Assembly: GCA_046728055.1 (NCBI GenBank)
Contig: JBKPDU010000047.1
Coordinates: 1-16,282, forward strand
Direction: 5' to 3'
DNA: 16,282 nt
DNA from: AC-69 sp046728055
GTDB lineage: Bacteria; Actinomycetota; UBA4738; HRBIN12
Below the pieces are notes generated by a model. It saw nothing but the letters and a program-made list of their open reading frames with translations, ran no database searches and was not told where the DNA came from. The position numbers and the translations under genes are program-made. Below, one piece after another: positions 1 to 7,308 of this stretch; the stretch's first letter is position 1; every line of letters starts with the position of its first letter.

Positions 1-1373
1 ACGTCGAAGTTCTCCACCGTTCGCTGGACGAGCGCCCCCAGGTCGATGGCGTGGTATTGCGGCGTCATGATCCCCCGGCTCAGACGGTCGATGTCCAGCA
101 GGTCCCGCAGGAGTCGATCCAGCTTGCGCGCGTTCGCGGCCAGACGATCGAGGAGGTCGCGTCGCTCGGCCTCGGGAAACTCCTGGTTCTCCAGGGTCAC
201 CGCGACTCCCAGGATCGACGTCAGGGGGCTCCGCAGTTCGTGGGAGACTGCCTCGAGGAACGTGTTCTTCATCTCGTCAAGGTTCCGCATGCGTTCGGCC
301 GCCTCGCGCTCGCGCTGTTCGCTCTCGCGGAGGGCCTCCTCCGCCAGCTTGCGCTCCGTGACGTCGAACATGACGCCCTGAGAGACGCGCGTGCGTCCGT
401 CCTCGCTCCGCACGATCGTGGCCTGGTCGCGGACCCACAGCCACCGGCCGTCCGCGGCACGGATCCGGTACTCCTCGTCATAGGGCTCGCCGGTCTGGTT
501 GTGCCGAACGGCGGCTTCGACCACACGGTTCAGGTCGTTGGAGTGCACCGCCCGCATCCACAAGGTCGAGTCCTCGCGCCATTGCTTGGGCGTGTAGCCC
601 AGCATGCTCTCGATCTGCGGGCTGACGTACACGGTGGTGGACAGTTCGTCCACGAGGTCGACATACGTGACCGCCGGGATGGTCTCGACCAGAGAGCGGT
701 ACCGCGACTCGGCCACGAGAAAGCGCTCCTCGGCCTGCTTGCGCTCGGTGATGTCCATGAGGAAGCCCTGCCAGACGTTCCACTGGCCTCGGCGACCTCG
801 CTCCACGACCACGGCTTCGTCGCGGACCCACACGACCCGGTCGTCCTTCGTCATCATCCGGTACTCCATGCGGAACGGAGTGACGGAGTCATGGGCTCGG
901 TCCACCTCGGCGACGACGGCGTCCCGATCCTCCGGATGCAGTCGCTTCTTCCAAAGGCCCGGGTCGGCGACCCATTCGTCCTGGGAATAGCCGAGGAGCT
1001 CGCGGATGCTCGGAGCGACGTACCGGTGCGCGGCCGTCGTCTCGTGTGGAGCCCCCGACACGTACGTCACGACGGGCATCCCCTCGACCAGGGTGCGGTA
1101 GCGGTGCTCGGCGGTATTGCGGGCGCGGATCTGCCGTCGGACATCGCGCCACCGGATGACGGAGAACACGAGGAACACGAGGGCCAGGAGACCGACGCCC
1201 GTGGCGATCTCGTAGCTATGGTCGGGATACCGTTTCGTGATCGATTCGCCGACTCGTTCGAATGCGCCCGTCGCGGTGCCGAGCCAGAACACGACAAGGC
1301 CCGCAAGCGAGATCAACAGCAGATCCCGCAGGGCCATCGAGCGGTGGCGACGCGGCCTCGTTCCTTCGTCCAT
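1..1373 (-). CDS. PAS-domain sensor histidine kinase (C-terminus outside window)
   Basis: The frame is open from ATG 1373 to the window edge, giving 457 complete codons. Two hydrophobic helices (about residues 16-36 and 56-73) anchor it in the membrane around a short external loop. Two PAS domains follow (about 91-211 and 224-341), each ending in the PAC-type motif D-[IV]-T-E-R-K. A short coiled linker leads to a HisKA domain with H-box SHELRSPLT, phosphoacceptor His378. The HATPase domain should lie beyond position 1. The input signal is unknown: small extracellular part, probably a cytoplasmic PAS ligand or redox cue. It lies 55 nt downstream of the E1 beta gene on the same strand, so read-through from that operon is possible. 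The start has only a weak GGACGGGGA upstream, so another start is possible. Family call is firm, partner unknown. Confidence 0.9.
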   Translation of the reverse strand, partial: MDEGTRPRRHRSMALRDLLLISLAGLVVFWLGTATGAFERVGESITKRYPDHSYEIATGVGLLALVFLVFSVIRWRDVRRQIRARNTAEHRYRTLVEGMPVVTYVSGAPHETTAAHRYVAPSIRELLGYSQDEWVADPGLWKKRLHPEDRDAVVAEVDRAHDSVTPFRMEYRMMTKDDRVVWVRDEAVVVERGRRGQWNVWQGFLMDITERKQAEERFLVAESRYRSLVETIPAVTYVDLVDELSTTVYVSPQIESMLGYTPKQWREDSTLWMRAVHSNDLNRVVEAAVRHNQTGEPYDEEYRIRAADGRWLWVRDQATIVRSEDGRTRVSQGVMFDVTERKLAEEALRESEQREREAAERMRNLDEMKNTFLEAVSHELRSPLTSILGVAVTLENQEFPEAERRDLLDRLAANARKLDRLLRDLLDIDRLSRGIMTPQYHAIDLGALVQRTVENFD

Positions 1374-1428
1374 GGGTGAAGGTGTTCCCCGTCCTATCGG
1401 CGGGCCCGAGGGCGTGCCTAAGCTGGCG

Positions 1429-2376
1429 TCAGAACCGGGCCAGCTCCCGCATCCGCTCGTAGATGCGGTCCGCGTCCGGCATGAAGGCGTGCTCGAGAGA
1501 TGCGGCAAAGCCCATCGCCGGTGCGTCCGGACCGCCGAGCCTGACGACGGGTCCGTCCAGATCGAACAGGGCTTCCTCGGCGATGGTGGCGGCGATCTCG
1601 GCACCGGCCCCGTAGGTCCGGTTGTCCTCGTAGACGACCATCGCCTTCCCGGTCTTGCGGACCGACGCCAGGATGGTCTCCTTGTCCAGCGGAGCGATGG
1701 TCCGGACGTCCACCACCTCGGCCGAGTGTCCCGCCTCCTGCTCCAATCGCTGCGCGGCCTCCAGGCACAGATGGAGCATCAGCCCGTACGCGATCACGGA
1801 GATGTCGGAGCCCTCTCGCTTCACGTCGGCCCGACCGATGGGAACGGTGAAGGGCTCGTCCGGCACGTCGCCCTTGATGAGCCGATAGGTCTTCTTGTGC
1901 TCCAGGAACAGCACGGGGTCGGGGTCCTCGATGGCGGAGCGCAACATCCCGACGGCGTCGTATGGGGTCGATGGCACGACGACCTTCAGCCCGGGGACGT
2001 GTCCGTAGAACGCCTCGATCGATTGCGAGTGGTAGAGCGCTCCGTGGATGCCACCACCCCACGGGCATCGCACCACCATGGGGAGCTCGAAGTCGCCGTT
2101 CGTCCGGTACCGCATCCGAGCCGCCTCGGAAACGAGCTGGTCGAACGCCGGATGGATGAAGTCGGCGAACTCGATCTCGGCAACGGGCTGCAGGCCGTGC
2201 AGGGCCATGCCGATGGCCAACCCCACGATCAGGGACTCGGCGAGGAACCCCTGGGTCACCCGAAACACGCCGCCACGCGCGCCGACGTCCTCTCCCAGGA
2301 CCACGACGCGCTCGTCGGCGGCCATCGCGTCGTGAAGGGCGTCGTGGATCGCCGTGACGACGTTCTTCTCGGTCAT
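1429..2376 (-). CDS. bkdB: 2-oxoacid dehydrogenase E1 beta subunit, branched-chain type, with internal deletion
   Basis: 315 aa, cytoplasmic. E1 alpha/beta heterotetramers use thiamine diphosphate to decarboxylate 2-oxoacids and reductively acylate the lipoyl group of E2. Recognisable family blocks are LGEDVG, GGVFRVT, IGMAL, AEIEFADF, VVPSTPYDA, and a C-terminal transketolase-like domain with DVRTIAPLD. ATG 2376 starts one base after the stop of the alpha gene, so the pair is translationally linked. Oddity: after Gly43-Phe44 the protein runs straight into LAES (residues 45-48). Relatives, including the paralogue at 7309-8355, carry 13 extra residues there. The glutamate contacting the cofactor (Glu47 here) is kept and the frame is intact. 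Either this is a tolerated shortening, a damaged subunit, or a sequence error. No E2 gene is adjacent. Confidence 0.92.
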   Translation of the reverse strand: MTEKNVVTAIHDALHDAMAADERVVVLGEDVGARGGVFRVTQGFLAESLIVGLAIGMALHGLQPVAEIEFADFIHPAFDQLVSEAARMRYRTNGDFELPMVVRCPWGGGIHGALYHSQSIEAFYGHVPGLKVVVPSTPYDAVGMLRSAIEDPDPVLFLEHKKTYRLIKGDVPDEPFTVPIGRADVKREGSDISVIAYGLMLHLCLEAAQRLEQEAGHSAEVVDVRTIAPLDKETILASVRKTGKAMVVYEDNRTYGAGAEIAATIAEEALFDLDGPVVRLGGPDAPAMGFAASLEHAFMPDADRIYERMRELARF

Positions 2377-2377
2377 C

Positions 2378-3388
2378 TCACGACTCGTCGCGGAAGACGT
2401 GCCGGGTGAGCGTGGAGGGATCGGGATCGCCGGCGTTCCACGCCTTGTCGATGGAGGCGTCGAGCTCGGCCTTGACCTCCTCGGCCATCGAGGCGATCTC
2501 CTCGTCGCGGGCTAGGCCCCGATCGGTGAGGTAGGTGGCGAATCGCGATACGGGGTCGTGGGCGCGAGCCTTGTCGACCTCTTCCCGGCTGCGGTAGGTC
2601 CGATCGTCGTCGTCGGAGGTGTGGGGCTGGAAGCGATAGGTCTTGCACTCGATCAGGGTGGGACCCCCGCCGGACCTGGCCCGGGCCACGGCCTCCTTCA
2701 TCGATGCGAAGCACGCCAGCACGTCGTTGCCGTCGACCACCACCCCGGGGAAACCGTATGCGGCCGACCGGTCGGCCACGTTCGCCACGGCCATCTGCTT
2801 GGACTGCTCGACCGAGATGGCATAGCGGTTGTTCTCGCACACGAAGACGACGGGGAGCCGGTGGATCCCGGCGAAGTTCAATCCCTCGTGCCAGTCGCCC
2901 TCACTGGTGGCACCCTCGCCGAACCACGTCGCCACCACCGCTTCCTCCCCCCGGTACTTGACCGCGTAGGCGATCCCCGCGGCGTGAGGGATCTGGGTCC
3001 CGATAGGCGACGAGCCCGAGATGATCCCCAGCCGCCGGGAGCTCCAGTGCGCCGGCATCTGCCGTCCGCCCGAGGCCGGGTCGTCGGCCTTGGCGAACAG
3101 TCCGAGGAAGACCTCATACGGGGTCATGCCGGCCACCAACACCACACCCAGGTCGCGGTAATAGGGCAGCCACACGTCGCGTCCACGCTCGAGCGCCCAG
3201 GCCGTGCCGACCTGGCACCCCTCGTGGCCGGACACCGGGACGACGAACGGCGCTTTGCCCTGGCGGTTCAGGCGGAAGGCAGCCTCGTCCACCAGGCGCG
3301 CCGTGAGCATGGTGCGGTACATCGAGAGAAGGTCGTCGGGGGCGAGGCCCAGGGCCTCGTGCGAGGTGTCGCTCAACCGAGTGGCCAC
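2378..3388 (-). CDS. bkdA: 2-oxoacid dehydrogenase E1 alpha subunit, branched-chain type
   Basis: 336 aa from GTG 3388. It carries the thiamine diphosphate motif GEGATSEGDWHEG (from about residue 157) ending in the ENN at about 185-187. The stretches GRQMPAHW, ISGSSPIGTQ and HTSDDDDRTYRSREEV are typical of the branched-chain 2-oxoacid dehydrogenase branch rather than pyruvate dehydrogenase (family knowledge). Start choice: an ATG at 3406 gives six more residues, but AGGAGG at 3400-3395 sits 6 nt before GTG 3388, and a -10-like TAGACT at 3415-3410 would place the transcript start downstream of the ATG. First gene of a bkdA-bkdB unit. A CsoR/CstR-like palindrome at 3425-3441 covers the expected -35 region. 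It probably shares the E2 and Lpd encoded at 5844-10802, or others elsewhere. Confidence 0.93.
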   Translation of the reverse strand: MATRLSDTSHEALGLAPDDLLSMYRTMLTARLVDEAAFRLNRQGKAPFVVPVSGHEGCQVGTAWALERGRDVWLPYYRDLGVVLVAGMTPYEVFLGLFAKADDPASGGRQMPAHWSSRRLGIISGSSPIGTQIPHAAGIAYAVKYRGEEAVVATWFGEGATSEGDWHEGLNFAGIHRLPVVFVCENNRYAISVEQSKQMAVANVADRSAAYGFPGVVVDGNDVLACFASMKEAVARARSGGGPTLIECKTYRFQPHTSDDDDRTYRSREEVDKARAHDPVSRFATYLTDRGLARDEEIASMAEEVKAELDASIDKAWNAGDPDPSTLTRHVFRDES

Positions 3389-3394
3389 GATCAC

Positions 3395-3415
3395 CCTCCT
3401 CGGCATGCGAGTCTA
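3395..3415 (-). promoter_or_regulatory. Putative -10 box and ribosome binding site of the bkdA-bkdB unit
   Basis: Read on the minus strand, TAGACT (3415-3410) fits a -10 box and AGGAGG (3400-3395) is a strong Shine-Dalgarno 6 nt before GTG 3388. Transcription would begin around 3403, leaving a leader of about 15 nt. No good -35 hexamer is visible. Its expected place is occupied by the palindrome at 3425-3441. Confidence 0.5.
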
Positions 3416-3424
3416 GCATCAGCC

Positions 3425-3441
3425 ATACCCCCTCGGGGTAT
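3425..3441. promoter_or_regulatory. Perfect palindrome ATACCCC-CTC-GGGGTAT, CsoR/CstR-like operator candidate
   Basis: Seven-base arms with a 3-base centre match perfectly. The form A-T-A-C-C-C-C / G-G-G-G-T-A-T resembles operators of the CsoR/RcnR/CstR family of copper, metal and persulfide-responsive repressors (from memory of that family). It lies just upstream of the proposed -10 of bkdA, where a bound repressor would block RNA polymerase. No CsoR-family gene lies in the window, so the regulator is inferred only. Confidence 0.45.
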
Positions 3442-3460
3442 AGGCGATGAGAGCGTGACG

Positions 3461-3492
3461 GGCGTGGGGGCGCTTGGCGGAGGGCCCACGCC
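3461..3492. repeat. GC-rich inverted repeat (8-bp arms) in the divergent bkdA/thioredoxin region
   Basis: GGCGTGGG at 3461-3468 is perfectly complementary to CCCACGCC at 3485-3492 with a 16-nt loop. It has no T-tract and lies between divergent genes, so it is unlikely to be a normal terminator. It could be a binding site or a chance GC-rich hairpin. Confidence 0.4.
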
Positions 3493-3588
3493 GGCTCGAG
3501 GCTCCGGGCCGTCCATGTCGCGTGGGGCATGCCGGTGAACGCCCGGCTGTTGTACGAGCGGACGGTACCCTAGTCGGGAGAAATGGAT

Positions 3589-4401
3589 ATGGAACAAATG
3601 GCTGAACAGGTCGTGGAGGGACAGCCGGTCGTGATCGACGTGACCGACGCCGACTTCATGGACAAGGTGATCGAGGAATCCAACCAGCGCCCGGTCGTGG
3701 TCGACCTGTGGGCCTCGTGGTGCGGGCCGTGCCGGACACTGAGCCCCATCCTGGAACGGGTGGCCGAACAGCGCGGGGGGGAGGTCCTGCTGGCCAAGGT
3801 CGACGTGGACGCCAACCCCTACACGGCGAGGCAGTTCGGAGTCCAGAGCATCCCCACCGTGATCGCGTTCCGGGACGGGAAGCCGGTCGACGGGTTCATC
3901 GGCGCCATCCCCGAGCCGATGGTGAACGAGTTCGTCGAGCGGCTGCTCCCGTCCGAGGCCGATGTCGCCGCGCAGGTGGCGTACGAGGAGGAGCGGTCTG
4001 GCGATATGGCCGACGCCGAGCGACGCTATCGGGAGATCCTGACGTCCGATCCGGACAATCGGAACGCCAGGCTGGGGCTGGGGCGGATCTTCTCCGAGCG
4101 AGGGGACGGCGACTCGGCTGAAGAACTGCTTTCGCCACTTCTGCCCGATCCCGAGGCAGTGAGGATGCTGGCTCGGGTCCGCGTGGCCCAGTGGGGAGCG
4201 ACGGAAGGCCCCGGCACGCTTGCCTCGGCCAAGCGCCTGGCCGCGCAGGGCAGATGGCGAGAGGCTCTCGACGGGATGCTCGGAGCGCTCGGCGATGACC
4301 CCGATGCCCGCGAGGCGATGCTCGACGTCTTCGCGGTGCTTGGCGACGACGACCCGCTCGTGGCGGAGTACCGTCGCAGGCTGGCGAACGCCCTGTTCTA
4401 G
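3589..4401 (+). CDS. Thioredoxin-domain protein with C-terminal TPR-like helices (YbbN/CnoX type)
   Basis: 270 aa from ATG 3589. The N-terminal thioredoxin fold (to about residue 110) has the active site WCGPC (Cys45 and Cys48) and the cis-proline motif SIPTV. The rest is helical and TPR-like (for example DMADAERRYREIL and ARLGLGRIFSERGD), followed by a last helical pair. YbbN/CnoX relatives combine disulfide chemistry with a holdase/co-chaperone role. Unlike the E. coli protein, this one keeps a full CXXC pair, so it may be redox active. No signal peptide, so cytoplasmic. GGGAG at 3576-3580 is 8 nt from ATG 3589 but only 2 nt from ATG 3583, so I prefer 3589. The methyltransferase gene starts 10 nt after its stop, suggesting one transcript. 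Confidence 0.9.
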   Translation: MEQMAEQVVEGQPVVIDVTDADFMDKVIEESNQRPVVVDLWASWCGPCRTLSPILERVAEQRGGEVLLAKVDVDANPYTARQFGVQSIPTVIAFRDGKPVDGFIGAIPEPMVNEFVERLLPSEADVAAQVAYEEERSGDMADAERRYREILTSDPDNRNARLGLGRIFSERGDGDSAEELLSPLLPDPEAVRMLARVRVAQWGATEGPGTLASAKRLAAQGRWREALDGMLGALGDDPDAREAMLDVFAVLGDDDPLVAEYRRRLANALF

Positions 4402-4411
4402 GGGGGAGCCG

Positions 4412-5152
4412 ATGGCCGAGGTCCACGACCGCATCCGCGAGTGGTGGGACCGGGACGCGGGCACCTACGATCGGTCGGCGTCGCACGCGATGACCGATCC
4501 GGTGGAGGCGGCCGCGTGGCGGGCCGCGCTCCAGCGGTTCCTGCCTACTCCACCCTCACGGGTTCTCGACGTCGGAGCGGGCACGGGCGCGCTCAGCCTG
4601 CTCGCTGCCGAGCTGGGCCACCGGGTCACGGCGGTCGACCTCTCTCCGGGGATGCTGGACCGTGCTCGGGCCAAGGCGGACGCCCAGGGCCTGGAGATCG
4701 AGTTCGCGGTGGGACCGGCCGAGTCGCCGCCTGCCGGTCCGTTCGATGCCGTGATCGAGCGGCACATGCTGTGGACGGCGCCCGACCCGGTGGGCTCCCT
4801 TCGGGCCTGGCGCGAGGTGGCGCCTGGGGGCCGCGTGATCCTGTTCGAAGGCGCGTGGGGCACCCCCGGCATGGTTGAACGGGCCAGGGAGGTGGCCATC
4901 CGCGTGGCCCGCCGCATGTTCGGGATGCCGCCGGACCATCACGCGCCCTACGACCCGGAGATCCTGTCATCGTTGCCGCTCGTCGGGTTGGCCTCGCCGA
5001 GGCCGATCGTCGACGCCCTGGTGGCGGCGGGGTGGCGGGCGGTCAGGCTGTATCGGCTTCGCGACGTGGAGTGGGCGCAACGGGCCGGGTCGCCGCCGAT
5101 CCTCGGTTGGCTGGAGAGCGTGCGCCGCTACGCGATCGTCGCGGACGCCTGA
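4412..5152 (+). CDS. Class I SAM-dependent methyltransferase
   Basis: 246 aa. Rossmann-fold methyltransferase with motif I LDVGAGTG at about residues 52-59, the acidic ribose-binding VDLSPGML following strand 2, and a motif around FDAVIERHMLW. The N-terminal helix REWWDRDAGTYD is common in Methyltransf_11/25-type enzymes acting on small molecules. Substrate unknown. GGGGGGAG at 4401-4408 is a good ribosome binding site for ATG 4412. The open frame extends further upstream, but that part overlaps the thioredoxin gene. Probably cotranscribed with the thioredoxin-TPR gene. Its last 25 bases overlap the end of convergent lipB, leaving no room for a terminator between them. Confidence 0.88.
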   Translation: MAEVHDRIREWWDRDAGTYDRSASHAMTDPVEAAAWRAALQRFLPTPPSRVLDVGAGTGALSLLAAELGHRVTAVDLSPGMLDRARAKADAQGLEIEFAVGPAESPPAGPFDAVIERHMLWTAPDPVGSLRAWREVAPGGRVILFEGAWGTPGMVERAREVAIRVARRMFGMPPDHHAPYDPEILSSLPLVGLASPRPIVDALVAAGWRAVRLYRLRDVEWAQRAGSPPILGWLESVRRYAIVADA

Positions 5153-5841
5153 TCCGCCGGCCGGGCGAACCCGTCGGCCTCATCCGCCCGCGCCTCGAGT
5201 TCGAGGCCGAAGATCCGCTCGAAGTGCCGAAGGATGGGAACCATCATGTTCGACACCGTGATCTCCCGTCCTGCGAGCTGCGAGAGCGAGGCGACGCCCT
5301 CGGTCGCCAGCCCGCACGGCACGATGGCGTCGTACCAAGACAGGTCGGTCGTGCAGTTCAGCGCGAAGCCGTGCAGGGTGACTCGGGCACGCATCAGGCG
5401 AACGCCGATCGCGCAGACCTTCCGATCGCCCGACCACACGCCGGTCTGCACCTGGTTCCGGTGCAGCTCGACACCGACGTCGGCGGCCGCTCTGATGACG
5501 ACCTCCTCGATGCTCCGGACGTATCCGAAGGCGTCGGGTTTCGTGCCCACGTCGACGATCGGATAGCCCACGAGCTGGCCGGGGCCGTGGAATGTCAGGC
5601 TTCCGCCCCGGTCGATGAAGTGCAGCTCGGCTCCAGCGGCACGGATCCGGTCCTCGGTCCACACGATGTGCTCCGGCTTCGATCGCCGTCCCGCCGTATA
5701 CACCGGCGGGTGCTCCAAAAGGATCAACGCGTCGGGGATCTCCCCGGCGAGGCGCCGACGGGCCAGATCGTGCATGGCCTCGTTCGCCCTGGCGTAGGGA
5801 ACGGGCTCCGGCGGCCGGACCAGCCATCCCGACCGGGGCAT
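5128..5841 (-). CDS. lipB: Lipoyl(octanoyl) transferase
   Basis: 237 aa, cytoplasmic. LipB transfers octanoate from acyl carrier protein to the lipoyl lysine of E2 subunits and GcvH, and lipoyl synthase (LipA) then adds sulfur. Visible family features: LEHPPVYTAGRR, the RGGSLTFHGPGQLVGYP block (from about residue 78), Lys141 in DRKVCAIG and the nucleophile Cys176 in VPCG. The Lys/Cys pair is the known catalytic dyad, and the numbering is close to the M. tuberculosis enzyme. ATG 5841 follows the E2 stop by only 2 nt, and the longer frame upstream overlaps E2. Last gene of the lpd-E1-E1-E2-lipB operon. Its 3' end overlaps the convergent methyltransferase by 25 bp. lipA is not in the window. Confidence 0.96.
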   Translation of the reverse strand: MPRSGWLVRPPEPVPYARANEAMHDLARRRLAGEIPDALILLEHPPVYTAGRRSKPEHIVWTEDRIRAAGAELHFIDRGGSLTFHGPGQLVGYPIVDVGTKPDAFGYVRSIEEVVIRAAADVGVELHRNQVQTGVWSGDRKVCAIGVRLMRARVTLHGFALNCTTDLSWYDAIVPCGLATEGVASLSQLAGREITVSNMMVPILRHFERIFGLELEARADEADGFARPADQASATIA

Positions 5842-5843
5842 GC

Positions 5844-7289
5844 CTACAGCCCCAGGTCCTCGGTCCAGTCCCAGGCCTCCATGTTCTCCTTGATCCTGCC
5901 CAGGAACTGGGAGGCCAGCGCACCGTCGATCACCCGGTGGTCCCACGACATCGAGACGTACACCATGTGGCGTACCGCGATGGCCTCATCGATGACAACG
6001 GGCCGCTTGACCACGGCGTCGAACGCGAGGATGCCGGTCTGAGGCTGATTGATGATCGGGACCGAGAGGATGGAGCCGAACGGGCCGGGGTTCGTGATGG
6101 TGAACGTTCCCTCGTGGACCTCGTCGGGTTTCAGCTGATGCGCGCGGGCTCGAGTCGCGAGGTCGTTGATGGCCCGGGCCAGACCGATGAGGTTCATCCC
6201 GTCGGCCCCCTTGACCACCGGGACGATCAGGCCCTGGTCGTACGAGACGGCGATCCCCAGGTTGACGTAGTGCTTGACCACGATCTCCTCGCCCCGAAGC
6301 TCGCTGTTCACCAGGGGATTGGCCAGCAGGGCGTCGACCACCGCCCTGGCCAGGAAGGGCATGTAGGTCAAGTTGAAGCCCTCTCGCGCCGTGAACGCCT
6401 GCTTGGCCGCCGAGCGAACGCGAGCGATCCGTTCCATGTCGACCTCGACCATGTTCCAGGCCCGGGCCGAGACCTGGAGGCTCCTGGTCATGTGCTCGGC
6501 GATGGCCTTTCGAACGACGGTCATCGGAACGACTTCCTCGCCGGCGCGGGCGACGGCAGGAACGGGCTGGGGCTGAGGGGCCGCGGCCGGAGCGGGCGCG
6601 GGCGGGACCGTCGCGGGAGCCGGCGCCCTCGGTACGACGGCCGGGCCCTCCTCGGCCCGCGCCGACTCGCGCGAGGCGGCGAAGGCAAGGACATCGTTCT
6701 TCGTGATCCGGCCGCCGGTCCCGGTCCCGATGACCTGTGAGAGATCGACGCCGTTCTCCTCGGCCAGGCGGCGGACGAGCGGCGAGATGATCTGGCTCCT
6801 CGGCCCCCGGTCGGGCGCCTGGGCCGCGGGTGCGGCAGCGGCGGGCGTTGCCCCGGCGGGGGGCTGAGGTGGTGTTGGTGCGGCCGGGGCCTGGGGGCTG
6901 GGGGCCTGACCGATGGCGGCCTGTGCGGTGGGGGCCGGCGCGGAGCCGGGCGCTGCTCCAGACTGTGGCTCCGGCTTGGGCTCCTCCGCGTCGGTGGCGG
7001 GTTCGGCCGGTTCCCGGGCGGAGTCCGGCGGAGCGATGGTCCCTGCCGCCTCCCCGGCCCCGTCGATCTCGGCGAGGGGCGTCTTCACCGACACGGTCTG
7101 CCCTTCCGGCACGAGGATCTTCGTGAGCGTGCCCGCTGCAGGGGATGGGACCTCGGTGTCCACCTTGTCGGTGGAGATCTCGAACAGCGGCTCGTCCTGG
7201 TCGACGTGGTCGCCCTCCTGCTTCAGCCACTTGGTGATGGTCCCCTCGACGACGGTCTCGCCGAGCTGCGGCATGGTCACGGTGGTCAT
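5844..7289 (-). CDS. Dihydrolipoamide acyltransferase, E2 of a 2-oxoacid dehydrogenase complex
   Basis: 481 aa. Domain order: one lipoyl domain (residues 1-77) with the modified lysine in STDKVD (Lys42), a long Ala/Pro-rich linker (about 78-163), a peripheral subunit-binding domain (about 166-203, ISPLVRRLAEENGVD...GTGGRITKNDV), a second Ala/Pro linker (about 208-252), and the catalytic core (about 253-481) with the DHRVIDG motif (His451, Asp455). It carries acyl groups from E1 to CoA and forms the complex core. GGGGAGGG lies just before ATG 7289. The gap to upstream E1 beta is 19 nt and to lipB 2 nt. Acyl specificity (acetyl or branched-chain) cannot be decided. It is the only E2 in the window, so it may serve both E1 pairs. 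Confidence 0.94.
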   Translation of the reverse strand: MTTVTMPQLGETVVEGTITKWLKQEGDHVDQDEPLFEISTDKVDTEVPSPAAGTLTKILVPEGQTVSVKTPLAEIDGAGEAAGTIAPPDSAREPAEPATDAEEPKPEPQSGAAPGSAPAPTAQAAIGQAPSPQAPAAPTPPQPPAGATPAAAAPAAQAPDRGPRSQIISPLVRRLAEENGVDLSQVIGTGTGGRITKNDVLAFAASRESARAEEGPAVVPRAPAPATVPPAPAPAAAPQPQPVPAVARAGEEVVPMTVVRKAIAEHMTRSLQVSARAWNMVEVDMERIARVRSAAKQAFTAREGFNLTYMPFLARAVVDALLANPLVNSELRGEEIVVKHYVNLGIAVSYDQGLIVPVVKGADGMNLIGLARAINDLATRARAHQLKPDEVHEGTFTITNPGPFGSILSVPIINQPQTGILAFDAVVKRPVVIDEAIAVRHMVYVSMSWDHRVIDGALASQFLGRIKENMEAWDWTEDLGL

Positions 7290-7308
7290 GAGCCCTCCCC
7301 AGAGATCG

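Noticed and set aside
51..1379. 442-codon plus-strand open frame opposite the PAS kinase
   Set aside because: The minus strand encodes an unmistakable two-PAS histidine kinase throughout this stretch. The plus frame is a shadow.
2558..3538. 326-codon plus-strand open frame opposite bkdA
   Set aside because: Low-complexity translation opposite a clear E1 alpha gene, with no ribosome binding site.
3442..3560. Possible tRNA or small RNA in the GC-rich divergent gap
   Set aside because: I could not fold a cloverleaf or find T-loop/anticodon consensus. Only the simple hairpin holds up.
6534..7056. Ala/Pro-rich stretches of E2 as a repeat array
   Set aside because: These are the normal flexible linkers between the lipoyl, subunit-binding and catalytic domains. 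There is no regular repeat unit.
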